This document shows positions 44,365 through 53,015 of a stretch of DNA of 64,000 bases, piece by piece. Position 1 is the first letter of the stretch, and each line of letters starts with the position of its first letter. The notes below the pieces were generated by a model. It made no database searches. It was given only the letters and a program-made list of their open reading frames with translations, and had not been told where the DNA came from. The position numbers were made by a program, and so were the translations under genes. Source of the stretch: Granulosicoccus sp965214025 (GTDB lineage Bacteria; Pseudomonadota; Gammaproteobacteria; Granulosicoccales; Granulosicoccaceae); the NCBI GenBank assembly GCA_965214025.1, contig CBDCAW010000012.1:1-64000 (forward strand), in the 5' to 3' direction.

Positions 44365-45660
44365 TCAGTCGTCCGAAGCAGCCCGCCGATACTTCTCCTC
44401 CTCCAGGACTTTCTCTTCCCCTTCGAGCAGCAGGTAAGGCTTGCACTCGCCTCGCACCACGGCGGCATCAAGAATGACCTTCTTGACGTTCTCGATTCCC
44501 GGGAGCTCGTACATCGTGTCGAGCAGTACGTTCTCCAGAATGGTGCGCAGACCGCGTGCGCCGGTCTTGCGTTCCAACGAACTGTTGGCCACGGCGTACA
44601 GGGCGTCCTTGCGAAATTCTATTTCCACACCTTCCATCGACAGCAGCTTTTCGAACTGCTTGGTAATGGCGTTCCGCGGCTCGACGAGAATGCGTACCAG
44701 CGATTCCTCATCGAGTTCCTCCAGCGTGGCGACCACCGGCAAGCGACCGACGAACTCGGGAATGAGGCCGAAGTGAATGAGATCCTGCGCTTCGACATCG
44801 TTCAGCAATTGACCGATGTTGCGCTGGTCGTCTTTCGAAGTGACTTCGGCGCTGAAGCCGATACCGCCTTTCTCGGCCCGGTTCCGAATGATCTTTTCCA
44901 GACCCGCGAAGGCGCCGCCACAGATGAAAAGGATGTTGGACGTGTCGACCTGCAGGAACTCCTGCTGCGGATGCTTGCGCCCACCCTGAGGTGGAACCGA
45001 GGCGATGGTGCCTTCAATCAGCTTGAGCAAGGCCTGCTGCACCCCTTCACCGGAAACATCACGCGTGATGGAGGGGTTATCCGACTTGCGTGAAATCTTG
45101 TCGATCTCATCGATGTACACGATACCGGTCTGCGCCTTCTCGACATCGTAGTCGCACTTCTGCAGCAGTTTCTGGATGATGTTCTCGACATCCTCGCCGA
45201 CGTAGCCGGCTTCGGTGAGTGTCGTGGCGTCGGCGATCGTGAACGGTACGTTCAGGGTACGCGCCAGTGTTTCGGCGAGTAGCGTCTTACCCGAGCCGGT
45301 AGGCCCGACCAGCAGGATGTTGCTCTTCGCAAGCTCTACTTCACCCTTCTTGCCCTTGTACTCCAGACGCTTGTAGTGGTTGTACACCGCCACGGACAGG
45401 ATGCGCTTGGCAGTCGCCTGCCCGATGACATATTGATCGAGTAGGTCATTGATCTCGTGCGGCTTCGGCAGCGAGCTTTCCTCCCCGTCGGATTGCTCCT
45501 GCATTTCTTCGGTGATGATGTCGTTGCACAGATCGACACATTCGTCGCAGATGAAGACGGATGGCCCAGCGATCAGCTTGCGTACTTCATGCTGACTCTT
45601 GCCACAGAAAGAGCAGTACAGCAACTTGCCGTCGTCTTTCTTGTCTTGCTGATCACTCAT
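44365..45660 (-). CDS. clpX: ClpX ATPase, specificity subunit of ClpXP
   Basis: Unfolds tagged substrates and feeds them to ClpP. 431 residues: N-terminal zinc domain ('LYCSFCGKSQ' with 'FICDECVDLC', four Cys), Walker A 'GPTGSGKTLLAETLA', pore loop 'GYVGEDVENI', Walker B 'GIVYIDEIDK', and the ClpP-docking IGF-type loop region ('KGGIGFSAEV'). Sensor-2 region 'KTGARGLRTILE'. Normal length. It is 162 bp downstream of clpP on the same strand. Confidence 0.98.
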   Translation of the reverse strand: MSDQQDKKDDGKLLYCSFCGKSQHEVRKLIAGPSVFICDECVDLCNDIITEEMQEQSDGEESSLPKPHEINDLLDQYVIGQATAKRILSVAVYNHYKRLEYKGKKGEVELAKSNILLVGPTGSGKTLLAETLARTLNVPFTIADATTLTEAGYVGEDVENIIQKLLQKCDYDVEKAQTGIVYIDEIDKISRKSDNPSITRDVSGEGVQQALLKLIEGTIASVPPQGGRKHPQQEFLQVDTSNILFICGGAFAGLEKIIRNRAEKGGIGFSAEVTSKDDQRNIGQLLNDVEAQDLIHFGLIPEFVGRLPVVATLEELDEESLVRILVEPRNAITKQFEKLLSMEGVEIEFRKDALYAVANSSLERKTGARGLRTILENVLLDTMYELPGIENVKKVILDAAVVRGECKPYLLLEGEEKVLEEEKYRRAASDD

Positions 45661-45822
45661 GCTTCAAAACCTCGGAGTTCGGCTACACCTTACGACACTT
45701 CAACCTTCGGGTACAGGCGTGGATACGTCGATCATCCGGATGGCAGCCACGCCTCGGCCCCCGTCATCTTGCCAGACTGAGGGGAGCGACAACCCGGCAA
45801 ACCGACCGCTACCGGCAGCAGA

Positions 45823-46539
45823 TCAGGACTCTGAACTGTTCGAAGGCGCCTTCTCCAGCAAGCCCTTGCCGGAGGAGGCGACATCCATCTCTTCGGAGCG
45901 TGACTTGACGATACGATCGACGATACCGTACTCGACCGCCGCCTCCGCGTTCAGGAAGCGGTCGCGCTCCGTGTCTTCACGAATCTTTTCCGGCGTCTGC
46001 CCGCAATGCTCCGCCATGAGCTTGTTCATACGTTCCTTTATCGACAGTATTTCACGCGCATGAATGTCGATATCAGTGGCCTGACCCTGAAAACCGGCCG
46101 ATGGCTGGTGGATCATGACCCGTGAATTGGGCAATGTGTAGCGTTTCCCGGGGGTTCCCGCCCCCAGCAGGAACGCCCCCATGCTGGCCGCCTGACCCAC
46201 ACACAGTGTGCTGACGTCGGGCTTGATGAACTTCATGGTGTCGTAGATCGCCATGCCCGCGGTCACGGAACCACCCGGCGAGTTGATGTAGACCGATATT
46301 TCCTTGTCGGGGTTGTCCGACTCGAGAAAGAGCAATTGGGCAACGATCGAGTTGGCCATGTAATCCTCGACCTGGCCGACCAGGAAAATGACCCGCTCCT
46401 TGAGCATCCGGGAATAGATGTCGTAGGAGCGCTCGCCCCCCGGCACCTGCTCGACCACGCTAGGTATAAAGTTCATGGCCGACACAGTGGGTGCACCACT
46501 GTTCGTCGTTGTCGTGCCGGGTACGGAACCAAATGTCAT
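45823..46539 (-). CDS. clpP: ATP-dependent Clp protease proteolytic subunit
   Basis: Serine peptidase forming the two-ring chamber used by ClpX. 238 residues with catalytic Ser119 ('GQAASMGAFLL') and His144 ('MIHQPSAGFQG'), and the handle region 'YINSPGGSVTAGMAIYDTM'. It is longer than E. coli ClpP (207) at both ends: about 20 residues before 'MNFIPSVVEQ' and a Ser-rich C-terminal tail. The ATG at 46539 lies one base after the tig stop. An internal ATG at 46476 would start exactly at 'MNFIPSVVEQ' and cannot be excluded. Confidence 0.97.
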   Translation of the reverse strand: MTFGSVPGTTTTNSGAPTVSAMNFIPSVVEQVPGGERSYDIYSRMLKERVIFLVGQVEDYMANSIVAQLLFLESDNPDKEISVYINSPGGSVTAGMAIYDTMKFIKPDVSTLCVGQAASMGAFLLGAGTPGKRYTLPNSRVMIHQPSAGFQGQATDIDIHAREILSIKERMNKLMAEHCGQTPEKIREDTERDRFLNAEAAVEYGIVDRIVKSRSEEMDVASSGKGLLEKAPSNSSES

Positions 46540-46540
46540 A

Positions 46541-48007
46541 TCAGGATTTCTCGGATGCAGGTTCGCTGTCGTCTGCCACGGAAGCAGTGGTGTCCTCGCT
46601 CGCCGAGGGTGAGCCTCCGGGACTCGTGGGTTCGCCTCCGTGATCCGAAGTTTCCCCCTCCGTTGCTGATGAAGAACTGCCTTCGATCGCCGCTTCGGCA
46701 GGCGCCGCCGTGGACGGATTCATGATCTCGGAGAACGCCGAGGACGCATCGGAAACGGATGCCTTCTCGAGCACGGCTTCGGTAACCGTGTTCTCCAGGA
46801 CGAGCCCTTCTATGTTCTTCAACAATTCCTTGTTGCCGTAATAGTAATCTACTACTTGTTGGGGGTCTTGATAGGAACTTGCAAGTGACTCGACCTGCTC
46901 GCGTACGGCTCCGGCATCGGCCTTGATGCTGTCGCGCTGAATGATCTCACTGACGATCAGCCCCAGGCGCACACGTCTCGACGCCTCTTCGCGAAACAGA
47001 TCGTCGCTGAGCATCGCTTCGTCGGCCTGGCCGGACATTTGCTCCATCAACTGCTTCCGCTGTCGTTCGATCTCCTCCTTGACCAGCGATTCGGGCACCG
47101 GAAACTCGTTGATGTCCAGCAGGCCGTCCATGATCTGCTTCTTTACCTGGGTGTCGATACGTTGCTTCACCTCGCGCGACATGTTCTCGCGGATGTCTGC
47201 GCGCAGGCTTTCGAGCTTGCCGTCTTCCATACCGAAGCTCTTCACGAAGTCCTCGTCGATCTCGGGCAGATGGGTTTCCTTGACCTCGTGCACCGTGATA
47301 TCGAAGCTGACCGCCTTGCCTGCCAGGTGTTGCGCCTGGTAGCCGTCGGGAAAGGTGACATCGATGGTCTTCTCATCACCGGCGGACACGCCTGCCAGCT
47401 GCGACTCGAACCCCTCTATCATGGCGCCGGAACCCAGCACCAGCGGTGCCTTCTCCGCCTTGCCACCTTCGAACGTCTCGCCGTCCAGCTTGCCTTCGAA
47501 GTCGATGATGACCTGGTCACCGTCCCGCGCCGCACGTTCGACCGTATGGTAGTGCGTTCGCTGCTTGCGCAGGTTTTCGAGCATCTCGTCGATATCGCTG
47601 TCCTTGATCTCCACGTTCGGCCGCTTCACCTTGATGCGTTCGTCGTAGGAGGGTTCGAACTCCGGGTAGACCTCGAAGGTGGCGGTGAAGCTGAAGCCCT
47701 GGTCGTCGTCGGAAGAATCGTTCTCGGCCGTGATTTCAGGAGTGCCGGCCGGCCGGAGCTTTTCCTGGGTGACTGCCTCGAAGAAGCTGCGGTTGATCAA
47801 GGTACCCAGCACTTCGGAACGCACCTGTGGCTCGAAACGCTTCTTGACGACCTTGAAGGGAACCTTGCCGGGCCTGAATCCGTTCAGACGCGTTGTCTTG
47901 CTGATCGACTGGAGACGCTCGTGAACCGCGCTGTCGATATCCTCGGCGGGGAGCGCAACGGTCATCTTGCGTGTCAGACCATCAGTGGTTTCAACGGATA
48001 CTTGCAT
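46541..48007 (-). CDS. tig: Trigger factor
   Basis: Ribosome-bound chaperone and peptidyl-prolyl isomerase. 488 residues: ribosome-binding domain with 'GFRPGKVPFKVVKKRF', an FKBP-type PPIase domain ('GDQVIIDFEGKLDGETFEGGKAE', 'LVLGSGAMIEGFESQL') and the helical C-terminal domain. E. coli Tig has 432 residues; the last 60 or so here form an acidic Ser/Glu/Pro-rich tail ('SSSSATEGETSDHGGEP' and beyond). ATG 48007 has GAGG 5 bases upstream and matches the family start. First gene of tig-clpP-clpX. Confidence 0.97.
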   Translation of the reverse strand: MQVSVETTDGLTRKMTVALPAEDIDSAVHERLQSISKTTRLNGFRPGKVPFKVVKKRFEPQVRSEVLGTLINRSFFEAVTQEKLRPAGTPEITAENDSSDDDQGFSFTATFEVYPEFEPSYDERIKVKRPNVEIKDSDIDEMLENLRKQRTHYHTVERAARDGDQVIIDFEGKLDGETFEGGKAEKAPLVLGSGAMIEGFESQLAGVSAGDEKTIDVTFPDGYQAQHLAGKAVSFDITVHEVKETHLPEIDEDFVKSFGMEDGKLESLRADIRENMSREVKQRIDTQVKKQIMDGLLDINEFPVPESLVKEEIERQRKQLMEQMSGQADEAMLSDDLFREEASRRVRLGLIVSEIIQRDSIKADAGAVREQVESLASSYQDPQQVVDYYYGNKELLKNIEGLVLENTVTEAVLEKASVSDASSAFSEIMNPSTAAPAEAAIEGSSSSATEGETSDHGGEPTSPGGSPSASEDTTASVADDSEPASEKS

Positions 48008-48095
48008 GCTTGCCTCAGTCGATCGCGATGGCGCCGCTTGCTTGAGGGCCGCGCTCATCAGGGATTGTGCGCGTGCCGTCTCCGGCACAAGATAA

Positions 48096-48181
<86 letters not shown>

Positions 48182-48290
48182 TGAACCTGCCGGACAACAC
48201 TGCCGCCGAAACGGAACCGCAAGCGCTGGGCCTCGGCAACCTGACCGAGGCGGAACGGCTCGAAGACCAGCCCGGGGACGAAAGAAGATG

Positions 48291-48367
48291 TGGGGTGGAC
48301 GATGGGATTCGAACCCACGACCACAGGAATCACAATCCTGCGCTCTACCTACTGAGCTACGCCCACC
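48291..48367 (-). tRNA. tRNA-His (GTG)
   Basis: 77 bases including the extra 5' G at position -1 that defines tRNA-His, opposite C73, and an encoded CCA. The acceptor stem is GTGGGCG/CGTCCAC with one G-U pair. The anticodon loop TTGTGAT gives GTG. Confidence 0.97.
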
Positions 48368-48528
48368 ACAGGGTACGACTAATGACGGACAAGCCCGTCA
48401 AGGGGGTAACGACTATCGATGGGCAAGCCCATCAGGCGGTGCCACAACAATGAGCAAGCGCTCACTGCAGGGCGCATAGTGTAGCCGAAAGGCACCGTAT
48501 TCATCCACGAATATCTGCAAGCGAGAAG

Positions 48529-48605
48529 TGGCGCGCCCGGCAGGACTCGAACCTGCTACCCTCGGCTTAGAAGGCCGATGCTCTATCCGGATGAGCTACG
48601 AGCGC
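48529..48605 (-). tRNA. tRNA-Arg (TCT)
   Basis: 77 bases with encoded CCA. The acceptor stem is GCGCTCG/CGGGCGC with one G-U pair. The anticodon stem TCGGC/GCCGA encloses CTTCTAA, giving TCT for AGA codons. Confidence 0.97.
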
Positions 48606-48622
48606 GTGGTGGTTGATAAAGA

Positions 48623-48699
48623 TGGTCGGGGTAGCAGGATTCGAACCTACGACCCTCTGCTCCCAAAGCAGATGCGCTACCAGACTGCGCCATACCCCG
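48623..48699 (-). tRNA. tRNA-Pro (TGG)
   Basis: 77 bases with encoded CCA. The acceptor stem is CGGGGTA/TACCCCG. The anticodon stem TCTGC/GCAGA encloses TTTGGGA, giving TGG. First gene of the cluster, directly after a strong promoter. Confidence 0.97.
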
Positions 48700-48725
48700 A
48701 AGAACCGCTTGCTCCAGCTGGGCGG

Positions 48726-48754
48726 ATACTACGCCCTGCCAGTTCCAGCGTCAA
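48726..48754 (-). promoter_or_regulatory. Promoter of the tRNA-Pro/Arg/His/Leu operon
   Basis: On the minus strand, TTGACG (48754-48749) and TAGTAT (48731-48726) are separated by exactly 17 bases. A GC-rich discriminator (CCGCCC) follows, as expected for stringently controlled stable-RNA promoters. The tRNA-Pro gene begins about 26 bases downstream. Confidence 0.75.
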
Positions 48755-48816
48755 ACCTGCAGTGCTCGTGGAATCACACGAAGGAAGATCCCGGTTCCGG
48801 TATCGATTCTGGAATT

Positions 48817-49011
48817 TCAGTCTGCTTCTTCGATCCAGGCCATCTGGATCGCCTCGAGGATCCCTTCGGACGACTTCTCCGGATCGTCGTCGAAATCCGG
48901 TAACGCGCAAACCCACGCATGCAGATCCGTGAAGCGAATCTGCTGCGGATCGACGTCTGTCTTGTTGTCAGCCAGCTCGATGGCAATATCTTGGGTGTCG
49001 GTCCATTTCAT
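48817..49011 (-). CDS. iscX: Fe-S assembly accessory protein IscX
   Basis: 64-residue acidic protein that binds IscS and iron and tunes cluster assembly. 'KWTDTQDIAIELADN', 'IRFTDLHAWVCALPDFDDDP' and 'ILEAIQMAWIEEAD' are the whole-length family signature. Last gene of the isc operon, 17 bp after fdx. Confidence 0.96.
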   Translation of the reverse strand: MKWTDTQDIAIELADNKTDVDPQQIRFTDLHAWVCALPDFDDDPEKSSEGILEAIQMAWIEEAD

Positions 49012-49028
49012 GGTCGATGCTCTGTGGC

Positions 49029-49367
49029 TCAGTGATTTTCCGACACCATATTGATGGTGTAGCGCGGGATTTCTATCACCAAGTCCTTTTCGGCGACGAT
49101 GGCCTGGCAGCTTAACCGCGAGTCGGTATCAAGGCCCCAGGCCATGTCGAGGTAGTCCTCCTCGAGTTCATCCGCTTCCTCGAGGCTTTCTAACCCCTCT
49201 CGCACATGTACGTGGCAGGTGGTGCAGGCACACGACTTTTCACAAGCGTGCTCGATGTGTACATGATGCCTCAGCAACGCATCGCACACGGAAACGCCCG
49301 GCTCCGCGTCGAAGCTGATGCCATCGGGGCAGACATCCGGATGCGGTTGGACGGTAATGGTTGGCAT
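49029..49367 (-). CDS. fdx: ISC-type 2Fe-2S ferredoxin
   Basis: 112-residue adrenodoxin-like ferredoxin supplying electrons for cluster assembly. Cluster cysteines are in 'HACEKSCACTTCHVHV' (C-x5-C-x2-C, with an extra Cys) and the fourth in 'SRLSCQAIV'. The acidic patch 'ESLEEADELEEDYLDMAWG' is the IscS-binding face. Located between hscA and iscX. Confidence 0.97.
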   Translation of the reverse strand: MPTITVQPHPDVCPDGISFDAEPGVSVCDALLRHHVHIEHACEKSCACTTCHVHVREGLESLEEADELEEDYLDMAWGLDTDSRLSCQAIVAEKDLVIEIPRYTINMVSENH

Positions 49368-49381
49368 GGTCTGTTATCTCT

Positions 49382-51382
49382 TCAGGAATTCGTGGTGGTC
49401 AGATCGGACGATTCGGCAGGCGTATTGCCGGCAGAATCGATGCTATCCGTATCACTGCCGGCCCGCGGTTCGTCGGTGGCACCCGGCGTGGAAAAGGTAC
49501 CTTCGATGTCGCTCAGCCGCTGACCGGTCATCATGCGCCGCACTGAAGCGTTCATGCGACGTTCCACGAAACTGGAACTACCCGCCTCCAGCGCGTCAAT
49601 AGCGCTTCCGATGGTCTCCCGGTCGGTGGTTTTCAGCGTCTCTCGCAGCGCATCGACCAGTGCGTCTATATCGCCACGTTCCGCGGTGCTCAAGTGTTCG
49701 TCACCATCCGCACGTAGTGCAGCCTGTACCGCCTCGAGGGCCCGCTCCGCATCGACACGCCGCTCCTGCAGCATGCGCAGCTGCTGATCATCGGATGCAT
49801 GATCCATCGACGCCTGAAGCATGCTTTCGATCTCGCCGTCCGACAGACCGTAGCTGGGCTTGACGTCGATGCTTGCCACCGTACCGCTTTCCTTTTCCAG
49901 GGCACTGACCGTCAGCAGGCCATCGGCATCTACCTGGAACAGCACCTGTATGCGAGCGCTCCCGGCCACTCGCGGCGGAATGTCACGCAGCTCGAAACGC
50001 GCAAGCGAGCGGCAATCAGCCACCAGCTCGCGCTCGCCCTGCACCACATGCAGGGCCATGGCTGTCTGACCGTCCTTGTACGTGGTGAATTCCTGCGCAC
50101 GCGCGACCGGCAATGTGGTGTTGCGCGGGATGACCTTCTCGGCCAGCCCACCCATGGTTTCCAGGCCGAGCGACAGCGGTATCACATCCAGCAGCAGCAG
50201 TTCGCTACCGGGCTTGTTACCCGCCAGCAGGTCGGCCTGCACGGCAGCACCGATGGCGACCACCTCGTCGGCATCGATATCGCACAACACGGTCTGTTCG
50301 AAAAAGTCGCTGACGCGCTCTCGCACACGGGGAACACGGGTGGAACCACCGACCATGACCACAGCCGACAACTCCGATTTGCTCACTTCCGCATCACGCA
50401 GTACCTGACGGCATGGTGCAAGAGTGCGCTCCACCAACGGATCGATCAGAGCGTTCAGGGTATCGCGTGTCAGCTCCCCCTGCCAGCCACCAGCCCCCCC
50501 CTGCCCCACGTGCCAGTCGATACTCGTTGCCGAAGCGTTTGTCAGGGCTTCCTTTGCCTGCCGTGCAAGCACCTTGACACGCCTTTGTGCCGACTCGTTC
50601 GGCAGCGAAGCCAGCCCGGCCTGCTCCAGCAGCCATGCGACGATCACGTTGTCGATATCGTCACCGCCAAGACCTGTGTCGCCGGCTGTGGCAAGCACTT
50701 CGAAGACACCGCGCTCGAGGCGCAGCAGCGAAATGTCGAAGGTACCGCCGCCGAGATCGTAAATGGCGACCAGGCCATCCTCCTGACGATCGAGCCCATA
50801 GGCCACAGCCGCCGCGGTGGGTTCGTTGATCAGCCGTAACACCTGCAGACCCGCCAGGCTCGCCGCATCTTTGGTGGCCTGGCGCTGAGCGTCATCGAAG
50901 TACGCCGGAACCGTGATCACGGCACCCACCAGATCCCCGGCCAGGGACTTCTCGGCCGTGCGCTTCAGTTCGCCGAGAATACGCGCAGCCACATCGATGG
51001 CGGAGCGTGGCCCGGCCGCTGTCAAAAAGGCGGGCACCGAACCACTGTTCGCATCGATGCGGTAACGCTGACTGAGCCAGATGTCGTCGAGGTCCGAAGC
51101 CCCCTTGCCCATCAGCCGCTTGGCGGAGCTGATAGTATCGAAAGCGTGTTCCTCGGCCATCGCCTGGGCGGCAACGCCTGTCAGCGGCTCCCGATCACCT
51201 GCAGGATAATGTACCACCGAGGGCAACATGCCCCTGCCGGCCTCATCGACCAGCACCCGGGCGGAGCCGCTGACTACGGAGGCGACCAGGGAGTTGGTGG
51301 TACCCAGATCGATGCCAACGGCCAGCCGGTGTTGGTGCGGTGCATCCGCCTGCCCCGGCTCGGCAATCTGCAACAACGCCAT
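49382..51382 (-). CDS. hscA: Fe-S assembly chaperone HscA (Hsp70 type)
   Basis: DnaK-like ATPase that acts on IscU during cluster transfer. 666 residues: 'VGIDLGTTNSLVA' phosphate loop, 'GAVITVPAYFDDAQRQATKDAA', 'INEPTAAAVAYG' and 'DLGGGTFDISLL' in the ATPase domain, and a substrate domain from about residue 390. The E. coli protein has 616 residues; the extra length is a C-terminal Ser/Asp-rich tail ending 'SSDLTTTNS'. 14 bp before fdx and 96 bp after hscB. Confidence 0.97.
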   Translation of the reverse strand: MALLQIAEPGQADAPHQHRLAVGIDLGTTNSLVASVVSGSARVLVDEAGRGMLPSVVHYPAGDREPLTGVAAQAMAEEHAFDTISSAKRLMGKGASDLDDIWLSQRYRIDANSGSVPAFLTAAGPRSAIDVAARILGELKRTAEKSLAGDLVGAVITVPAYFDDAQRQATKDAASLAGLQVLRLINEPTAAAVAYGLDRQEDGLVAIYDLGGGTFDISLLRLERGVFEVLATAGDTGLGGDDIDNVIVAWLLEQAGLASLPNESAQRRVKVLARQAKEALTNASATSIDWHVGQGGAGGWQGELTRDTLNALIDPLVERTLAPCRQVLRDAEVSKSELSAVVMVGGSTRVPRVRERVSDFFEQTVLCDIDADEVVAIGAAVQADLLAGNKPGSELLLLDVIPLSLGLETMGGLAEKVIPRNTTLPVARAQEFTTYKDGQTAMALHVVQGERELVADCRSLARFELRDIPPRVAGSARIQVLFQVDADGLLTVSALEKESGTVASIDVKPSYGLSDGEIESMLQASMDHASDDQQLRMLQERRVDAERALEAVQAALRADGDEHLSTAERGDIDALVDALRETLKTTDRETIGSAIDALEAGSSSFVERRMNASVRRMMTGQRLSDIEGTFSTPGATDEPRAGSDTDSIDSAGNTPAESSDLTTTNS

Positions 51383-51478
51383 TAGTGGTCCTTTCGCATG
51401 ATATTGATGGATTCGTGGGCATCGTCACCGGTGCCCGGGGGTCGCGCCAACGCACCGCACCGGTCGGCACCCGCGGGT

Positions 51479-52012
51479 TCAATCATCGAGCCTTGCCTTC
51501 ATTGCACGGCATTCCCGCCGCAGTTTGTCGAGGAATTGCCACTGGCGAATGACCCTACGTGCATTCGCCCAGTCGGCGATCTCGGAAGCTCTGCGAAATG
51601 CCTCGTCACGTTCTGCCGAGGCCTGCTCAAGCTGCTGCCCGATGTTCGCCAACGCTGCAGAAGGCGATGAGGCGCCCGGAACCTCTTCGAGTGCTTCTCG
51701 CCATTCCATCTGCTGCATGAGGAAACCCGGATCCATCTTCGTGTCGGTTTCCTCGTCGACCGATATGCCGTTGAGTTTTAGCAGATAGCCGGCACGTGAC
51801 AACGGAAAGCGCAGGGTGTGGTACCCGTCGTTGACGTGACTCGCTGCCTGGACCGACCAGCGCCGCTCCGCATCCGGGCGCGCAGCGAAACGGTCCGGGT
51901 GCAATTGACGCTGCAACGCTCGAAACCGCTGCGCCAGCTCGGCATCCGGCACGTCGAATGCGACCGGAAGGTCGAACAACTCGAAATAGTTGGCAGACAG
52001 GTTAAGCGACAT
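51479..52012 (-). CDS. hscB: Co-chaperone HscB
   Basis: J-domain protein that brings IscU to HscA. 177 residues: 'NYFELFDLPVAFDV' then the J-domain tripeptide in 'QLHPDRFA', and a C-terminal three-helix IscU-binding domain. Normal length. It lies between iscA and hscA. Confidence 0.96.
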   Translation of the reverse strand: MSLNLSANYFELFDLPVAFDVPDAELAQRFRALQRQLHPDRFAARPDAERRWSVQAASHVNDGYHTLRFPLSRAGYLLKLNGISVDEETDTKMDPGFLMQQMEWREALEEVPGASSPSAALANIGQQLEQASAERDEAFRRASEIADWANARRVIRQWQFLDKLRRECRAMKARLDD

Positions 52013-52071
52013 GAATGAATGGTCAGATACCTTCGGCCCGTAAACGGGCCATCCAGGACTGACCCCTGATA

Positions 52072-52395
52072 TCAGATGGTGAAGCTTTCACCGCAACCGC
52101 ACTCGTCCTTCACGTTGGGATTGCGGAACTTGAACCCTTCGTTCAGACCTTCGCGCGTGAAGTCCACCTCCGTACCATCAAGATAGACCAGGCTTTTCCT
52201 GTCGATGATGACCTTGATATCGTTCTCTTCGAAAACTTCATCGTTCGCTGCCACTTCATCAGCAAATTCGAGTACGTATGCCAGCCCCGAACACCCGGTA
52301 GTGCGCACCGCCAAGCGCAAACCGATGCCCTTGCCGCGCTTCTCCAGGTAACCCCTGACGTGCGTGGCGGCCCTGTCGGTCAATGTGATTCCCAT
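52072..52395 (-). CDS. iscA: Iron-sulfur assembly scaffold/carrier IscA
   Basis: A-type carrier of Fe-S clusters. 107 residues, exactly the E. coli length, with the three cluster/iron cysteines in 'RTTGCSGLAYVLEF' and 'DECGCGESF'. Two ATGs are adjacent; the one at 52395 ('MGITLTDRAA') has AGGA 8 bases upstream, whereas the one at 52401 is too close to that element. The longer upstream frame reaching 52476 is not conserved. Confidence 0.97.
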   Translation of the reverse strand: MGITLTDRAATHVRGYLEKRGKGIGLRLAVRTTGCSGLAYVLEFADEVAANDEVFEENDIKVIIDRKSLVYLDGTEVDFTREGLNEGFKFRNPNVKDECGCGESFTI

Positions 52396-52482
52396 ACTCA
52401 TAGTCCTGACCCGTATCCCCGGCCCGCGCTTCATATCACACGCCACCAGGCCGACACGAGGTCGGCCTGACGACATTTCGTC

Positions 52483-52920
52483 TCAGCTTGCGGCTGCTAC
52501 TTCCGTAATGCCACCGGTACCTGCCTGATTGCCTGAAGCGTCGCCCTGCTTGGACTTGATATCGGCGATCGCGGCCGCTATCGCATCTTCGGCGAGCACC
52601 GAGCAGTGAATCTTTACGGGCGGCAACGCCAGCTCTTCGACGATATCCATGTTCTTGATCGCTTCGACTTCCTCGATCGTCTTGCCTTTCACCATCTCGG
52701 TGACCAGAGAAGAGGATGCGATGGCCGACCCACAGCCGTATGTCTTGAATTTCGCATCTTCCACACGGCCATCGGCACCGAGCTTGATCTGAAGCCGCAT
52801 CACGTCACCGCAGGCCGGTGCGCCCACCATGCCGGTGCCGACGTTCGGATCGTCTTTATCGAGAGAGCCCACATTCCGCGGGTTTTCGTAATGGTCGAGT
52901 ACCTTGTCGCTGTATGCCAT
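52483..52920 (-). CDS. iscU: Fe-S cluster scaffold IscU
   Basis: Scaffold where clusters are built. 145 residues with Cys37, Cys63 and Cys106 at the same numbers as in E. coli ('GAPACGDVM', 'TYGCGSAIA', 'KIHCSVLA'), Asp39, and the HscA recognition motif LPPVK at 99-103. The final 15-17 residues are an extra Gly/Ala/Thr-rich tail. 95 bp after iscS. Confidence 0.98.
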   Translation of the reverse strand: MAYSDKVLDHYENPRNVGSLDKDDPNVGTGMVGAPACGDVMRLQIKLGADGRVEDAKFKTYGCGSAIASSSLVTEMVKGKTIEEVEAIKNMDIVEELALPPVKIHCSVLAEDAIAAAIADIKSKQGDASGNQAGTGGITEVAAAS

Positions 52921-53015
52921 GATTATCTCCGAAAGATTTTACTGATTACCGCCAGAATACCTGCTCGCCCGCCGTGCGGCCAGAGACGTACCCGGAAGAG
53001 CGCCTGTGAACGTGC

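Noticed and set aside
49799..50839. 346-codon open frame antisense to hscA
   Set aside because: Opposite-strand shadow of a conserved Hsp70 gene, His/Arg-rich and without domains.
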